The notes beneath the pieces are model-generated. The model ran no database searches, was not told where the DNA came from, and saw only the letters and a program-made list of their open reading frames with translations. Source: Thermosipho ferrireducens (GTDB lineage Bacteria > Thermotogota > Thermotogae > Thermotogales > Fervidobacteriaceae). From it: a stretch of DNA of 64,000 nucleotides. The stretch covers positions 186,001 through 250,000 of the forward strand of contig NZ_CP071446.1 of assembly GCF_017358165.1 (NCBI RefSeq), in the 5' to 3' direction. Positions 1 through 10,318 of this stretch are shown here, piece after piece. Both the position numbers and the translations under genes were made by a program. Position 1 is the stretch's first letter. Each line of letters opens with the position of its first letter.

Positions 1-720
1 TCAGCTATGAGATTAAGATTCCACACACAAACAGGCGGTTCCACTTTAACAGCTCAGCAACCACTTAATAATATCATAAGAGTAACAATTCAAGCGCTTG
101 CCGCTGTTTTAGGAGGAACTCAATCATTACACACCAACAGTTACGACGAAGCCCTCGGGCTCCCAACAGAAGAATCAGTTATGATAGCTTTAAGAACTCA
201 GCAAATAATAGCGTATGAATCAGGTGTAGCAAATACAGTTGATCCACTTGCAGGTTCTTTCGCCATAGAGTCTATGACAAACGAAATTGAAAGAAGGGCA
301 AAAGAATACATACAAAAAATCGATGAAATGGGCGGTATGGTAAAAGCTATAGAAATGGGTTATATTCAAAAAGAAATCCACGAAAGTGCATATAAAGCCC
401 AGCTCGCCGTTGAAAATGGTGAAGAAGTAATAGTTGGAGTTAACAAATTCCAGATAGAAGAAACAATAGACCAAAAAAAGGTTTTAAAAGTTGACCCTGA
501 GCTTGAAGAAAAACAAAAACAAAAACTGAAAAAACTTCGAGAAAAACGTGATAACGAAAAAGTGAAGAAGACTCTTCAAAAAGTAAAAGAGGTTGCAGGG
601 ACCAACGAAAACTTAATGCCTTACATTATAGAAGCGGTTAAAGCTTACGCTACAGTAGGTGAAATCAGCAACGCATTACGCGAAGTCTTTGGAGAGTACA
701 CTGAAACAGTAATAATTTAA
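1..720 (+). CDS. mcmA1: methylmalonyl-CoA mutase large (catalytic) subunit, 3' part
   Basis: This is the C-terminal part of the substrate-binding TIM-barrel subunit of B12-dependent methylmalonyl-CoA mutase, which interconverts succinyl-CoA and (R)-methylmalonyl-CoA. The frame is open to the first base, so the start lies outside the window. Family hallmarks are [14 protein letters not shown] near the beginning, [16 protein letters not shown] and [17 protein letters not shown], followed by the usual charged C-terminal tail. There is no cobalamin-binding domain at the C-terminus. That domain is a separate gene at 22881-23285, as in split archaeal and Gram-positive-type enzymes. The ATG at position 7 is internal to the family alignment and is not the true start. 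Confidence 0.93.
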   Translation, partial: SAMRLRFHTQTGGSTLTAQQPLNNIIRVTIQALAAVLGGTQSLHTNSYDEALGLPTEESVMIALRTQQIIAYESGVANTVDPLAGSFAIESMTNEIERRAKEYIQKIDEMGGMVKAIEMGYIQKEIHESAYKAQLAVENGEEVIVGVNKFQIEETIDQKKVLKVDPELEEKQKQKLKKLREKRDNEKVKKTLQKVKEVAGTNENLMPYIIEAVKAYATVGEISNALREVFGEYTETVII

Positions 721-745
721 AAGGTTAAACAGGGAGGTGTTTGAC

Positions 746-1624
746 ATGTCTGAAAGAGGAACATGGCTTGTAAAAGAAGGATTTGCTGAAATGTTCAAAG
801 GTGGAGTCATTATGGACGTAACAACAGCTGAACAGGCAAAAATAGCAGAAGAAGCTGGTGCCGTAGCAGTTATGGCCCTTGAACGTGTACCAGCTGACAT
901 AAGAAAAGCTGGTGGAGTTGCACGTATGGCAAGCATAAGCAAAATTAAAGAAATAATGGATGCTGTTTCAATACCTGTTATGGCTAAAGTAAGAATCGGA
1001 CATATAGCTGAAGCAAGGATCCTGGAAACACTTGGAGTAGATTTCATAGACGAATCTGAAGTATTAACTCCTGCTGATGATAAATATCACATAAACAAAT
1101 GGGACTTCAAAGTACCATTTGTGTGTGGTGCAAGGAATCTTGGAGAAGCTTTAAGAAGAATAGCAGAAGGCGCCGCAATGATAAGAACCAAAGGTGAAGC
1201 GGGAACTGGAAACGTTATAGAAGCAGTTAAGCACATGCGAACAGTCATGGACGAAATTAGAAAAGTCCAGAACATGCCAGATGAAGAATTAGTTACTTAT
1301 TCAAAAGAAATAGGCGCCCCTGTAAACTTAGTTGCAGAGGTTAAGAAACTTGGAAGACTTCCCGTTGTTAATTTCGCTGCAGGAGGTGTAGCTACACCAG
1401 CTGATGCTGCATTAATGATGATGTTAGGGGCAGACGGTGTTTTTGTTGGCAGTGGAATATTTAAATCCAAAGATCCTGCAAAAATGGCAAAAGCAATAGT
1501 TATGGCAGTAACATACTGGAACGATCCAGAAATGCTACTTAAAATTTCAGAAGACATAGGCCAGCCCATGGAAGGTCTCGAAATAGAACAGCTTGAGGTG
1601 CATATGCAGGAAAGGGGCTGGTGA
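746..1624 (+). CDS. pdxS: pyridoxal 5'-phosphate synthase lyase subunit PdxS
   Basis: PdxS condenses ribose 5-phosphate, glyceraldehyde 3-phosphate and PdxT-derived ammonia into PLP, as a dodecamer of (beta/alpha)8 barrels. The 292-residue product carries [20 protein letters not shown] at the N-terminus. The Schiff-base lysine lies in VMAKVRIGH and the second lysine in [13 protein letters not shown] 746 is chosen because AGGGAGGTG (731-739) ends six bases before it; an in-frame GTG at 737 lies inside that site. The gene begins 25 bases after mcmA1 and slightly precedes pdxT, so the pair is probably co-transcribed. Confidence 0.97.
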   Translation: MSERGTWLVKEGFAEMFKGGVIMDVTTAEQAKIAEEAGAVAVMALERVPADIRKAGGVARMASISKIKEIMDAVSIPVMAKVRIGHIAEARILETLGVDFIDESEVLTPADDKYHINKWDFKVPFVCGARNLGEALRRIAEGAAMIRTKGEAGTGNVIEAVKHMRTVMDEIRKVQNMPDEELVTYSKEIGAPVNLVAEVKKLGRLPVVNFAAGGVATPADAALMMMLGADGVFVGSGIFKSKDPAKMAKAIVMAVTYWNDPEMLLKISEDIGQPMEGLEIEQLEVHMQERGW

Positions 1625-1625
1625 A

Positions 1626-2195
1626 GTGGTAATAGGAGTTTCGGGAATACAGGGAGATTTTAGAGAACACAAAACGATGCTCGAAAAAATGGGAATAAAG
1701 ACAATGGTAGTTAGAACCCCGGAAGAACTTGATAAAGTTGATGGGTTAATCATACCAGGTGGCGAATCAACTACTATGATTAGAATAATGAAAATGGTAA
1801 ACCTTTACGATGCTTTAAAGGCCAAAATAGAAACTGGGTTCCCTGTTTTTGGTACTTGTGCAGGTATGATCCTGCTATCAAACGAAGTTACCAATTTTAA
1901 ACAGGATTCTTTAAAAGCAATAAATATTAAAATTGAACGCAACGCTTACGGACGACAGGTAGAAAGTTTTGAAACTGATATAGAAATCAAAGGGTTTAAC
2001 TCAAAATTTCGGGCAATATTTATCCGTGCACCAAAAGTTGTTTCATACGACGAAAATATAGAAATTCTTGCAACTTTTGAAAATTCTCCCGTATTACTCA
2101 AACAGGACAATATTCTTGTTGCCTCATTCCATCCAGAATTAACAAATGATACAAGAGTTCACGAATACTTTTTAAACATGGTAAAACAACAATAA
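1626..2195 (+). CDS. pdxT: pyridoxal 5'-phosphate synthase glutaminase subunit PdxT
   Basis: PdxT is a class I glutamine amidotransferase that channels ammonia from glutamine to PdxS. Visible motifs are PGGESTTM (oxyanion region), the nucleophile cysteine in [10 protein letters not shown] and the His/Glu pair in [11 protein letters not shown] 1626 is chosen as the start because the product then begins with [11 protein letters not shown], as in the family, and AAAGGGG lies just upstream inside the end of pdxS. A longer in-frame start at 1593 would add an unlikely Cys-rich stretch that overlaps pdxS. About 189 residues, normal length. A strong terminator follows. Confidence 0.95.
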   Translation: MVIGVSGIQGDFREHKTMLEKMGIKTMVVRTPEELDKVDGLIIPGGESTTMIRIMKMVNLYDALKAKIETGFPVFGTCAGMILLSNEVTNFKQDSLKAINIKIERNAYGRQVESFETDIEIKGFNSKFRAIFIRAPKVVSYDENIEILATFENSPVLLKQDNILVASFHPELTNDTRVHEYFLNMVKQQ

Positions 2196-2213
2196 CACCA
2201 AATTAAAGACATC

Positions 2214-2252
2214 AAAACTGTGCCTGGTTTTAACCAGGCACAGTTTTTTTTA
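2214..2252 (+). terminator. intrinsic terminator after pdxST
   Basis: A perfect stem formed by AAACTGTGCCTGGTT and its complement with a minimal loop is followed by eight T residues. It lies 20 bases after the pdxT stop. Confidence 0.93.
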
Positions 2253-2261
2253 TTATAAATT

Positions 2262-2505
2262 AACCTCGCTGATTTTCTCTCATCCCGAGGAATGCAATGA
2301 CGAGGAATCTTGTTTCTATTGTCATTCCGAGCGAAGCGAGGAATCTTATTTTTTTATCAACCTCGCTAACTCTTGCTAAATCAAGATTCCTCGTCGCTTC
2401 ACTCCTCGGAATGACATGGGAGGTGGATTTCTCGCCTTTACGCTCCTTGGAATGATACGGGAGATAGATTATTCGCTTTTACACTCCTTGGAATAACATG
2501 AGTAG
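2262..2505. repeat. composite intergenic repeat cluster R1
   Basis: This 390-base gap between pdxT and holA holds no gene. It contains units of the dispersed family in both orientations: GTCATTCCGAGCGAAGCGAG near 2320 and its inverted partner with GATTCCTCG...CTCGGAATGACA at 2384-2416, which could pair into a long hairpin. There are also CTCGCTAAC/CTTGCTAAA 9-mers at 2371-2389 and two decayed units up to about 2505. The same family occurs at six other places in this window. Confidence 0.8.
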
Positions 2506-2587
2506 GGGTCATGAAAAATAAGACAAAATATGTTAGAATATCACTTAGATGTTTCATTTTTAATAAATCTAATAGGGAGTGGAATAG

Positions 2588-3532
2588 ATGCCAATTATTG
2601 TTTTATCCGGAGATTCTCTCTATCAAAAAAAGTTACTTATAGATTCGTATAAAAGTGCAGATTCAAAATATATAAAAATATACTCAGATGATACAGATAA
2701 ACTGAAAATAATAGAAAACAGCATAAAAAACGTTGGACTATTTTCAAAGCGATGGTTAATTGATATAGTCGACTACGATAATTGGAAGTCCGGTGATAAA
2801 AAATTGTTACTTGAGTTATTAAACAATGTACCGGAATATGTATACATATTTCTTCAAAGTTCAAATTGTCTAAAAAACTTTGAATGCAAAAGTTTTAATT
2901 TACCAAAACCATGGGAAATAGAAAAGTGGATCTTATATATAGAATCTTTTATGAAAAACAAGAATTTGAATTACGATGAAAACGTACCAAAAATCCTCTG
3001 GGAATATATTGGGCCAAACGAATTGTCTCTTCATAACGAAATTGAAAAGTTATCAATAATAAACAAGAAAATAACTGTAGATGATGTGGAAAAATTGGTT
3101 CATAAACTTGCTTCTACAAGATTAGATGAATTTTGTTTTGCACTGACTGAAAAAAATAATGAAATATACAGATATATAAAAAGTATATTGAATGAATACG
3201 AACCATTAGTTGTTACCGCTGCGCTTGCAAGACATTTTATTGACCTTTTACATATAATTTCAAATGTGGAACTGAAAGATAAATATTCATGGAAAGAAAT
3301 AACTTCCATTTCCAGAAATCTTAAGATACAACCTTCCAGAGTCGCAAGATTTCTGGGCTTCAAGTTTAAAACACAAAAGATTTCCCCTATAAATCATTTA
3401 AAAATTTACGATTACAAAAAGATAAGAGAAACAATTATTTCACTTTATAAGATGGAACGCTTGCTAAAAACAGGAGCAATTTCTGAAGTCGAATTAATAG
3501 ATTTTGTCAAAAATTTCTCAGAGGAGGAATAA
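2588..3532 (+). CDS. holA: DNA polymerase III delta subunit (clamp loader)
   Basis: The 314-residue product fits HolA, the clamp-loader subunit that opens the beta clamp. It starts with MPIIVLSGDSLYQKK, matching the family's opening strand and P-loop-like turn without a Walker A motif. A KLSIINKKITVDDVEKLV segment follows at about residues 158-175, as in delta subunits, with an all-helical C-terminal collar domain. It is divergent, so the assignment rests on pattern and length. ATG 2588 has AGGGAGTGG just upstream. The RND transporter starts three bases after its stop, so the two are probably one transcript. Confidence 0.82.
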   Translation: MPIIVLSGDSLYQKKLLIDSYKSADSKYIKIYSDDTDKLKIIENSIKNVGLFSKRWLIDIVDYDNWKSGDKKLLLELLNNVPEYVYIFLQSSNCLKNFECKSFNLPKPWEIEKWILYIESFMKNKNLNYDENVPKILWEYIGPNELSLHNEIEKLSIINKKITVDDVEKLVHKLASTRLDEFCFALTEKNNEIYRYIKSILNEYEPLVVTAALARHFIDLLHIISNVELKDKYSWKEITSISRNLKIQPSRVARFLGFKFKTQKISPINHLKIYDYKKIRETIISLYKMERLLKTGAISEVELIDFVKNFSEEE

Positions 3533-3535
3533 CAA

Positions 3536-5674
3536 ATGGAAAAATTTGTGTCAGTTGTCGAACGCAAAAGAAAACTTTTTATTGCTCTCATAATGATTTT
3601 CAACATTCTCGCGTTTTTTGGATTATTAAAGTTACGGTTAAATCCAGATTTTAAGGTGTTTATGGAAAGAGATTCTAAATATGTTTCCACACTCAATGAT
3701 ATTGAAAAATATTTCTCATCAAGCGATCAAATGAGTGTGATTATAGAAATGAAAACTGATCCATTAACAATCAACGGGCTAAGGAAAATAAAAGATATCC
3801 AGAAAAAACTTGAAAACATCGATGGAGTGGCAAGTGTTATTTCGCCTGTTCCCGACAAAATTCCTTTTGGTCTTACTCAAATAGATACCACACAAATTGA
3901 TGAAAAAACAGCAAAAGTCGCAATAGATTTTATAAAAAAGATGAATATGGATAACATAATCAAAAAAAATGGAAAGTTTTATGTACAATTTTACATAATG
4001 CCAGATAAGCGTGGCACTGTTAAAAGAATTTCTAAATTATTAAATAATATACCCCATTATTTTGGAGGAACCACGTATCTTGAAGAAAAAATATCGAATT
4101 ATTTACTATGGATAGTGCTTACTCTCCCTCCAATAGCAGTTATTACCATATTTTTGGTTTTTAAATGGCGATTAGGAAGTATGTGGGCAACATTTCTATC
4201 AATTGTTCCTGCGGGAATTGGTGCTCTGTGGACATTAGGATTTCTGGGCTGGTTAAAAGGAGAAGTATCTATACTTACAGTCTTAGTACCTATATTCACC
4301 ATAGTTATGGGAAGCGCAGACGGCTTACATTTTGTCTCTCATTTCATGGACGAAAGAAAAACAAAAAATAATAGAGATGCTTTAGTAGAAGCACTGAGAA
4401 GTACCGGAGTTGCTTTAATTTTAACAACCATTACAACTGTTGCAGGTTTCTTATCTTTAACACTTATAAATTCTGATGCTATAGCAGAAATGGGGCTTTA
4501 TGGTAGTGTGGGAATTGCTCTTGCTGGAATAGCAACATGGCTTGTATTACCACCTATTTTGATTAACACAACAAAAATCTCAGATGATAAAAATAAAGAA
4601 AGTAAAATTTCAACGTTCTTCGTACATTTAATGGGTAAAAAAGCAGTTTTAATTTCTCTTCTATTGGTATTGCTGTTTTTACCTGGTATTTTCTTTATAA
4701 ATTCTGACTTTTATATGACAGACATTTACAAAAAATACACAGATGTCAGAAAAAATATCAACACAGTTCAGGAAATATTTGGCACTGCAACTCCTATATT
4801 CATTTTCTTTAAGTCAAAAGTTGATCCAGTTACGCCAATATTTGCAAATCAGGTTCTGAAACTGGAAAATGAACTTTTAAAGCTCCCTGAAATCAAAAAA
4901 GTAATATCCTTCTACGACGTTATGAGTAGAGTAAATGAAAAAATATTCAACAAAAAAGGATATCCCTCAAATCTTGGACAGGTGTTACTGCTTATGAAAT
5001 TAATGCCGGATACATACAAAAATTTTCTAAACAGAAAAGAAAAAGCCGGTAGATTAATAGTTTTTCCAACGAAAATTTCCAGGAACAGTCTTAATAAAAT
5101 TGAAAGTAAAATTTCTGAACCATTCAAACTCACAGGAGCTCCACTTATAATGAAAGAAATGAATGAAAAAATAGTACCTCAACAGGTCAAATCTCTCATG
5201 TTCGCTGTTGGAATGGTCTTTCTAATAGTTCTACTTAGAGTAAAAGATTTAAAAAAAGCATTTATCTCGATTATTCCTATATCTTTAACGCTAATTACTT
5301 TATTCGGTTTTATGGGATACACCGGCATAAAATTGAGTATAATAACCGCAACTATGGGAAGTATTGTCATAGGAGTTGGAATAGATTATGCAATACATTT
5401 CATAGAAAATTACGAATATAACAAAAATAAAGGTCTTTCTATAAAAAAAGCAATAGAAATTTCTTTTATGCACACCTCAAAACCTATTTTAGCCAATGCT
5501 CTTGGACTTTCAATAGGATTCACGGTAATGATTCTTTCGCCATTTATCATTCACACATATCTTGTAGAGATCATCTGGGTGTCAATGCTCTCAAGTTCAT
5601 TTATGAGCTTAACACTTCTTCCAACACTTTTAAGATATGTCGACAGAAAAAAAGAAGCAAAAGTTTCAAAATAG
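3536..5674 (+). CDS. RND-superfamily (MMPL-type) exporter
   Basis: The 712-residue integral membrane protein has the internally duplicated RND architecture. There is one N-terminal membrane helix at about residues 13-33, a periplasmic domain and a helix bundle (about 190-345). A second helix, a second extracellular domain and a second bundle (about 555-700) follow. Each bundle shows the family signature, GSADGLHFVSHF in the first and GVGIDYAIHFIENYEYNK in the second, with the conserved Asp. The substrate cannot be inferred; homologues move lipids or hydrophobic compounds by proton or sodium antiport. GAGGAGGAATAACAA gives a clear ribosome binding site. Confidence 0.88.
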   Translation: MEKFVSVVERKRKLFIALIMIFNILAFFGLLKLRLNPDFKVFMERDSKYVSTLNDIEKYFSSSDQMSVIIEMKTDPLTINGLRKIKDIQKKLENIDGVASVISPVPDKIPFGLTQIDTTQIDEKTAKVAIDFIKKMNMDNIIKKNGKFYVQFYIMPDKRGTVKRISKLLNNIPHYFGGTTYLEEKISNYLLWIVLTLPPIAVITIFLVFKWRLGSMWATFLSIVPAGIGALWTLGFLGWLKGEVSILTVLVPIFTIVMGSADGLHFVSHFMDERKTKNNRDALVEALRSTGVALILTTITTVAGFLSLTLINSDAIAEMGLYGSVGIALAGIATWLVLPPILINTTKISDDKNKESKISTFFVHLMGKKAVLISLLLVLLFLPGIFFINSDFYMTDIYKKYTDVRKNINTVQEIFGTATPIFIFFKSKVDPVTPIFANQVLKLENELLKLPEIKKVISFYDVMSRVNEKIFNKKGYPSNLGQVLLLMKLMPDTYKNFLNRKEKAGRLIVFPTKISRNSLNKIESKISEPFKLTGAPLIMKEMNEKIVPQQVKSLMFAVGMVFLIVLLRVKDLKKAFISIIPISLTLITLFGFMGYTGIKLSIITATMGSIVIGVGIDYAIHFIENYEYNKNKGLSIKKAIEISFMHTSKPILANALGLSIGFTVMILSPFIIHTYLVEIIWVSMLSSSFMSLTLLPTLLRYVDRKKEAKVSK

Positions 5675-5744
5675 TTTTCAAATTACATTTATCCTGATAT
5701 ATAAACATATACTTTGTTTCTCTTAAAAAAGAATTATTTTGTAG

Positions 5745-5750
5745 TATAAT
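5745..5750 (+). promoter_or_regulatory. candidate -10 element
   Basis: TATAAT stands 23 bases before the start of the RodZ-like gene, after a 98-base gap. No convincing -35 hexamer is seen at 16-18 bases, so this is a tentative promoter. Confidence 0.4.
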
Positions 5751-5772
5751 TAGATGTTAGGAGATAGATAAA

Positions 5773-6330
5773 ATGTGGAGCAAAATATCAAATATTCTCA
5801 AAGAAAGGATGGAAACATCCAAAGATAGTTTGTTACAGATTTCTATAAAAACTGGCATAGATAAATTTACTCTTGAAAGATATTTAAGAGGAGACTTTAG
5901 TGGCCCGGGAATTTATATAAAACACCATTTGAAAAAACTGGAAGAATACTTCCAGATAAAAGAGGATTTATTAGAACTTTACGAGCAGGGACTAACTGAA
6001 GAGACAGCTTTAGAAGAGGAAACTCACAAAAAGTTTCGAACAAATCATAGGATAGGAATTAGAATATTCTTCTATTTGTTATTGTTTTTTGCAATTCTCA
6101 TACTTATTTATTCCTATTTGATGTTCAGCAATATTTTGAAAACGGGATTGGTCACTTTGACACCTTTAAATGAACGAGTTATAGTAGATGGAAAATACTA
6201 TGAAAACACAATAAATTTAGGAATAGGAGAATATTTAGTAGAAGGTCCAGCTATATTAAAAACAACAGATGGTTCTTCAAAAAAGATTCTTATGAAAAAG
6301 TACATGGTGGTGGTTAGATGGGTAAAGTAA
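5773..6330 (+). CDS. RodZ-like membrane-anchored helix-turn-helix protein
   Basis: The 185-residue protein has an N-terminal helix-turn-helix-like segment (about residues 1-60: SKDSLLQISIKTGIDKFTLERYLRG). A charged linker is followed by one membrane helix (about 96-118, FFYLLLFFAILILIYSYLM) and a short C-terminal beta-rich domain. This is the order found in RodZ, which couples MreB to the elongation machinery. The HTH is divergent and the C-terminal domain short, so the assignment is structural rather than by strong motif. Its end overlaps the DUF4416 gene by 13 bases, suggesting translational coupling. Confidence 0.55.
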   Translation: MWSKISNILKERMETSKDSLLQISIKTGIDKFTLERYLRGDFSGPGIYIKHHLKKLEEYFQIKEDLLELYEQGLTEETALEEETHKKFRTNHRIGIRIFFYLLLFFAILILIYSYLMFSNILKTGLVTLTPLNERVIVDGKYYENTINLGIGEYLVEGPAILKTTDGSSKKILMKKYMVVVRWVK

Positions 6331-6857
6331 GACATACAGATCTGGTAAATCTTGTAATGTTTTTCTTCTCTTCACAGGTTGAATACTGGTTTTCTGAAAT
6401 TGAAAGTAGACTTGTGAAAATTTTTGGACCTATTGATTATAAATCAGAAATTTTAGATTTTGAAAAATACACCTTATACTACAACAAAGAAATGGGCGAT
6501 GGAGTGAAAGGAATACTGGTAAGTTTTGAAAGATTGATACATCCCTATCAGCTGGCTGATATCAAATTAGAAACCAACAAAATAGAGCAGGAGTTCGCCG
6601 TGAATGGAAACCGTCGATTTAATATAGATCCCGGGTATGTTCACCACATGCAATTTGTCCTGGCTACTACTAAAATGTGGCCCCATAGAATTTACATAGG
6701 AAAAGGAATTTACGCTGAAACAACATTAATGTATGTAAATGGAAAATGGAAAGATTATGATTTTACCTATCCAAATTATAAAGAAGATGAATATAAAAGA
6801 GAGCTGGAAAAGATAAGAAAGCTATATCTTACAAAAAGGAAAAAATTTATAAAGTGA
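6318..6857 (+). CDS. DUF4416 family protein
   Basis: The 179-residue soluble protein resembles the uncharacterised DUF4416 family. Characteristic segments are FEKYTLYYNKEMGDGVKGILVSF, the central NRRFNIDPGYV and KMWPHRIYIGKGIYAE, and a C-terminal DFTYPNYK. No catalytic residues are known. It sits between the RodZ-like gene (overlapping) and rimO (10-base gap), so it is probably in the same operon. No function is assigned. Confidence 0.75.
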   Translation: MGKVRHTDLVNLVMFFFSSQVEYWFSEIESRLVKIFGPIDYKSEILDFEKYTLYYNKEMGDGVKGILVSFERLIHPYQLADIKLETNKIEQEFAVNGNRRFNIDPGYVHHMQFVLATTKMWPHRIYIGKGIYAETTLMYVNGKWKDYDFTYPNYKEDEYKRELEKIRKLYLTKRKKFIK

Positions 6858-6867
6858 GGGAAAGAAC

Positions 6868-8163
6868 GTGAAAATTTACATAGAAATGCTCGGTTGTCCT
6901 AAAAATGAAGCCGACTGTTCAAATTTAAAGGGATATCTAAAAAAATTAGGATACGAATTAGTTGATAATATTAATAAAGCAAACGCAGTAATCATTGATA
7001 CATGTGGCTTTATACTTGAGGCAAAAAAAGAATCCATAGAAGAAATTTTATTAAATGTTGAACGAAAAAAGAAAGATAAAAATTATAAAGTATTTGTCAC
7101 AGGATGCCTGGTGCAGAGATATAGCAAAGAGCTTGAAAAAGAAATCCCCGAAGTAGATGGATGGTATGGAATTTTACCTCCAAAAACAATAGCTGAAAAA
7201 ATAGGAAAGGAAAAAAAATTAATATCTACCACACCTGAACCTATTTATCACTTTGAAGATAGAGTAGATGAAAGTTTTCAATATGCCTATGTAAAAATAG
7301 CGGATGGTTGTGATAGAGCATGCTCATTTTGTACCATTCCATACTTTAAAGGCCCTTTTAAAAGCAGAAATATTGAAGATATAAAAAAAGAAGTGGAAAT
7401 ATTAGTAAAACGTGGAAAAAAGGAAATAATTCTCGTCGCTCAGGATACTACAGGCTATGGGGTAGACATTTACGGAAAGCAGGCGCTGCCTGAATTATTA
7501 AAAACTTTAAACGATATAAAAGGAGATTTCTGGATAAGAGTTATGTATATGCATCCTGACCATATTACAGATGAAATTATAGATGCTTTTCAGTTCTCAA
7601 AAGTTTTAAAATATTTTGATGTTCCTGTTCAACACGGAAGTGATCAAATATTAACCATGATGAATAGAACAAAAAAGTCAGAGGATCTGAAAAAACTTAT
7701 CAACAAAATAAGAAATATATATCCACAGGCCATCGTAAGAACAAGTATAATTGTAGGTTTTCCAGGAGAAACAGATGAAGATTTTGAAAAACTTCTGGAA
7801 TTTGTAAATGAGATGGAATTTGACAGACTTGGAACTTTTATTTACTCAGATGAAGAAGAGGCATCATCTTATACGCTGGACAAAAAAGTAAGCCGCGAAA
7901 TTGCCCAGGAAAGGCTTGACATACTCATGGAAGCTCAGGCCAGAATATCTTTTGAAAAAAACCAAAAATACTTAGGAAGAAAAATAAAAGTCCTCTTTGA
8001 TGAAGAAAATGATGGAGTACTTCTTGGCCGTTCATATATGGATGCACCTGAAATTGATGGAAATATTTTTGTAAAAGGAAATTACAGGGAAGGTTTTTGT
8101 ACAGTAAAAATCAACGCAGCAGATGTCTATGACCTGGAAGGAGAGTTAGTAGAGGAGGGTTAA
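6868..8163 (+). CDS. rimO: ribosomal protein S12 methylthiotransferase RimO
   Basis: This radical-SAM enzyme adds a methylthio group to the aspartate of ribosomal protein S12. The N-terminal UPF0004 domain has the three cluster cysteines (MLGCPKN, DTCGFI, TGCLVQR). The radical-SAM CxxxCxxC is at DRACSFCTIP, and a C-terminal TRAM domain follows (about 365-428). The MLGCPKNEADC start and 431-residue length fit RimO rather than the tRNA enzyme MiaB. It starts with GTG preceded by GTGAGGG. pgsA starts two bases after its stop. Confidence 0.95.
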   Translation: MKIYIEMLGCPKNEADCSNLKGYLKKLGYELVDNINKANAVIIDTCGFILEAKKESIEEILLNVERKKKDKNYKVFVTGCLVQRYSKELEKEIPEVDGWYGILPPKTIAEKIGKEKKLISTTPEPIYHFEDRVDESFQYAYVKIADGCDRACSFCTIPYFKGPFKSRNIEDIKKEVEILVKRGKKEIILVAQDTTGYGVDIYGKQALPELLKTLNDIKGDFWIRVMYMHPDHITDEIIDAFQFSKVLKYFDVPVQHGSDQILTMMNRTKKSEDLKKLINKIRNIYPQAIVRTSIIVGFPGETDEDFEKLLEFVNEMEFDRLGTFIYSDEEEASSYTLDKKVSREIAQERLDILMEAQARISFEKNQKYLGRKIKVLFDEENDGVLLGRSYMDAPEIDGNIFVKGNYREGFCTVKINAADVYDLEGELVEEG

Positions 8164-8165
8164 TA

Positions 8166-8690
8166 TTGAATGTACCAAATACTATAACGTGGGGCCGTAT
8201 ATTTCTAACCGGTATTATTGTAACCTTCATGATCTTTGAAAAATATCAAACTGCTTTTATTCTTTTTTTAATAGCAGCATTGAGCGATTACGCAGATGGT
8301 TATTTTGCTCGAAAACTCAACCAGGTGACCACTTTTGGAAAAGTGTTTGACCAAATGAGTGATAAGATTTTGATTACAAGTGTTATGATTATTATGGTGG
8401 AAAAATCTTTCCTGCCAGGATGGATAGTTGTTACCATTGTATTTAGAGATACTATTGTTAGCGCTGTAAGAATGACAGCTTCAACCACAGGGAAAGTCAT
8501 TGCAGCAAATTATTTTGGTAAAATCAAAACAGTTTTTCAAATGGCACTGGTGATAGGGATATTCCTACAAATGGGAAATCTGGGAGACTTTTACATGCTA
8601 AACACTATTTTAGAATATGTTGTAGTATTTTTTACCATTTTATCTGGTTTTATTTATGTGTATCAAAACAGAAGTGTATTAAAGGGGTGA
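8166..8690 (+). CDS. pgsA: CDP-diacylglycerol-glycerol-3-phosphate 3-phosphatidyltransferase
   Basis: PgsA makes phosphatidylglycerol phosphate from CDP-diacylglycerol and glycerol 3-phosphate in the membrane. The CDP-alcohol phosphotransferase signature D-x2-DG-x2-AR-x8-G-x3-D-x3-D is complete, from DYADGYFARK to GKVFDQMSDK at about residues 39-62. About five to six membrane helices fill 174 residues. The start is TTG 8166; a nearby ATG at 8170 is out of frame. The site GGAGGGT lies within the end of rimO. Confidence 0.93.
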   Translation: MNVPNTITWGRIFLTGIIVTFMIFEKYQTAFILFLIAALSDYADGYFARKLNQVTTFGKVFDQMSDKILITSVMIIMVEKSFLPGWIVVTIVFRDTIVSAVRMTASTTGKVIAANYFGKIKTVFQMALVIGIFLQMGNLGDFYMLNTILEYVVVFFTILSGFIYVYQNRSVLKG

Positions 8691-8694
8691 GTAA

Positions 8695-9267
8695 ATGCGT
8701 ACTTTTATAGCTTTGGATATAAACAATGATGTAAAGCAAACTGCTAATGATACTATATCTAAACTCATGCGAATGGGATTCAAAGCCTCATGGGTAAAAC
8801 CAGAAAACATGCATCTTACATTGTTCTTTCTGGGGGATGTCAGGGAGTCTTTAATTGATAACATGGCTGAACATCTTAACAAACGATTGGCAGGTTTCCC
8901 TTCATTTTCCATCGAAATTTCCGGGTTTGGTTACTTTAGGTTCCGCAATCGGCCACGGGTAGTTTTTTTGAAAGTGGTGCCCAGTAAAGCACTTCAGACG
9001 TTGTATTTAGAGATGAGATCTGAGTTGAAAAAATTAAAAATTCCATTTGATGACCAGGGAAATTTTGTACCTCATATAACTCTGGGAAGAGTCAAAGAGA
9101 GTCCAGAAAAATGGGAAAACTTACTAAAAGGAATAACAGTGCCAAAAATCTTAGTAGCAGTAGACAGCTTCACAATATACTCTTCTACGTTAACACCAAG
9201 AGGCCCCATTTACAATTGGATTTACAGGTCGAAATTTGAAGGAGGTTTGATGAAGAATGAGCGATAA
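8695..9267 (+). CDS. thpR: RNA 2',3'-cyclic phosphodiesterase (LigT/ThpR family)
   Basis: A two-histidine phosphoesterase that hydrolyses 2',3'-cyclic phosphates to 2'-phosphomonoesters. Both HxT/S motifs are visible: HLTLFFLG near residue 41 and HITLGRVK near residue 126, in a 190-residue protein of normal length. It begins four bases after pgsA. Its end overlaps recA by 11 bases, placing it in the conserved rimO-pgsA-thpR-recA-recX-rny block. The in vivo substrate is unknown. Confidence 0.9.
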   Translation: MRTFIALDINNDVKQTANDTISKLMRMGFKASWVKPENMHLTLFFLGDVRESLIDNMAEHLNKRLAGFPSFSIEISGFGYFRFRNRPRVVFLKVVPSKALQTLYLEMRSELKKLKIPFDDQGNFVPHITLGRVKESPEKWENLLKGITVPKILVAVDSFTIYSSTLTPRGPIYNWIYRSKFEGGLMKNER

Positions 9268-10318
9268 TAAAAAGTTTGAAGTTTTGAAAAAGGCCATAAG
9301 TAAAATCGAAAAAACTTATGGTAAAGGTTCTATAATGCTCTTAGGTGAAGGTGCAAGTATCCAGAAAGTAGACGTAATACCAAGTGGATCTGTGGCTATT
9401 GATGTAGCTTCAGGGGTAGGCGGATACCCAAGAGGTCGAATAATAGAAATATACGGTCCAGAATCCAGTGGTAAAACTACAATAGCTCTCCACGCTATTG
9501 CTTCAGCTCAAAAAAACGGTGGAGTCGCAGCATTCATAGATGCCGAGCACGCCCTTGATCCAACTTATGCAAAAAATTTAGGTGTGGATACATCAAACCT
9601 GTTGATTGCTCAACCAGATTATGGAGAACAGGCTCTTGAAATAGTGGATGAACTTGTTAGAAGTAATGCCGTTGACCTTGTAGTCGTAGATTCAGTCGCT
9701 GCTCTTGTACCAAGGGCTGAAATTGAAGGTGCCATGGGGGATATGCAGGTAGGTCTTCAGGCGAGGTTAATGTCCCAGGCTTTAAGAAAATTGGCTGGAA
9801 ACATAAATAAGTCGAAGGCAGTTATAATTTTCATAAATCAAACAAGGATGAAAATAGGAGTAATGTACGGAAATCCCGAAACAACGACAGGTGGTGTAGC
9901 TTTAAAGTTCTATTCCACCATGAGATTAGAAGTAAGGACTATTGGAAAAATTACAGAGGGTCAGACTCACATAGGGAACGAAGTCAAAGTCAAATTTGTT
10001 AAAAATAAAGTTGCTCCTCCTTTCAAAGAAGCTATAGTTGATGTTATATATGGAAAAGGAATCGTAAGAGAATATGAATTGTTTAATCTGGCAATTGATG
10101 AAGGATTCATTCAAAGAAGAGGCAGCTGGTTCTCTTACAAAGATTCAAAGGGAACCGAGCACTCCTTAGGTCAGGGAAAAAATAATTCTATAGAATACCT
10201 AACAAATCACCCGGAACTAATTGATGAAATAGAAGAAAGAATAAAAGAAAAACATGGAATTAATATGGAGAAAAAGATAATTGAAGTTGAAAAAAATGAA
10301 AAGAAATCCAATAAATGA
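9257..10318 (+). CDS. recA: recombinase RecA
   Basis: RecA forms filaments on single-stranded DNA, catalyses strand exchange and activates the SOS response. Walker A is GPESSGKTT, the following acidic segment is [12 protein letters not shown], and the DNA-binding loop-1 region is [20 protein letters not shown], followed by [20 protein letters not shown]. At 353 residues it is a standard RecA with a Lys/Glu-rich tail and no intein. ATG 9257 overlaps the end of thpR. recX overlaps its 3' end, a common arrangement that lets the inhibitor be made with RecA. Confidence 0.99.
   Translation: MSDNKKFEVLKKAISKIEKTYGKGSIMLLGEGASIQKVDVIPSGSVAIDVASGVGGYPRGRIIEIYGPESSGKTTIALHAIASAQKNGGVAAFIDAEHALDPTYAKNLGVDTSNLLIAQPDYGEQALEIVDELVRSNAVDLVVVDSVAALVPRAEIEGAMGDMQVGLQARLMSQALRKLAGNINKSKAVIIFINQTRMKIGVMYGNPETTTGGVALKFYSTMRLEVRTIGKITEGQTHIGNEVKVKFVKNKVAPPFKEAIVDVIYGKGIVREYELFNLAIDEGFIQRRGSWFSYKDSKGTEHSLGQGKNNSIEYLTNHPELIDEIEERIKEKHGINMEKKIIEVEKNEKKSNK

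Noticed and set aside
7-9. ATG at position 7 as the true start of the mutase subunit
   Set aside because: The frame is open to position 1 and the visible sequence begins well inside the family's conserved barrel.
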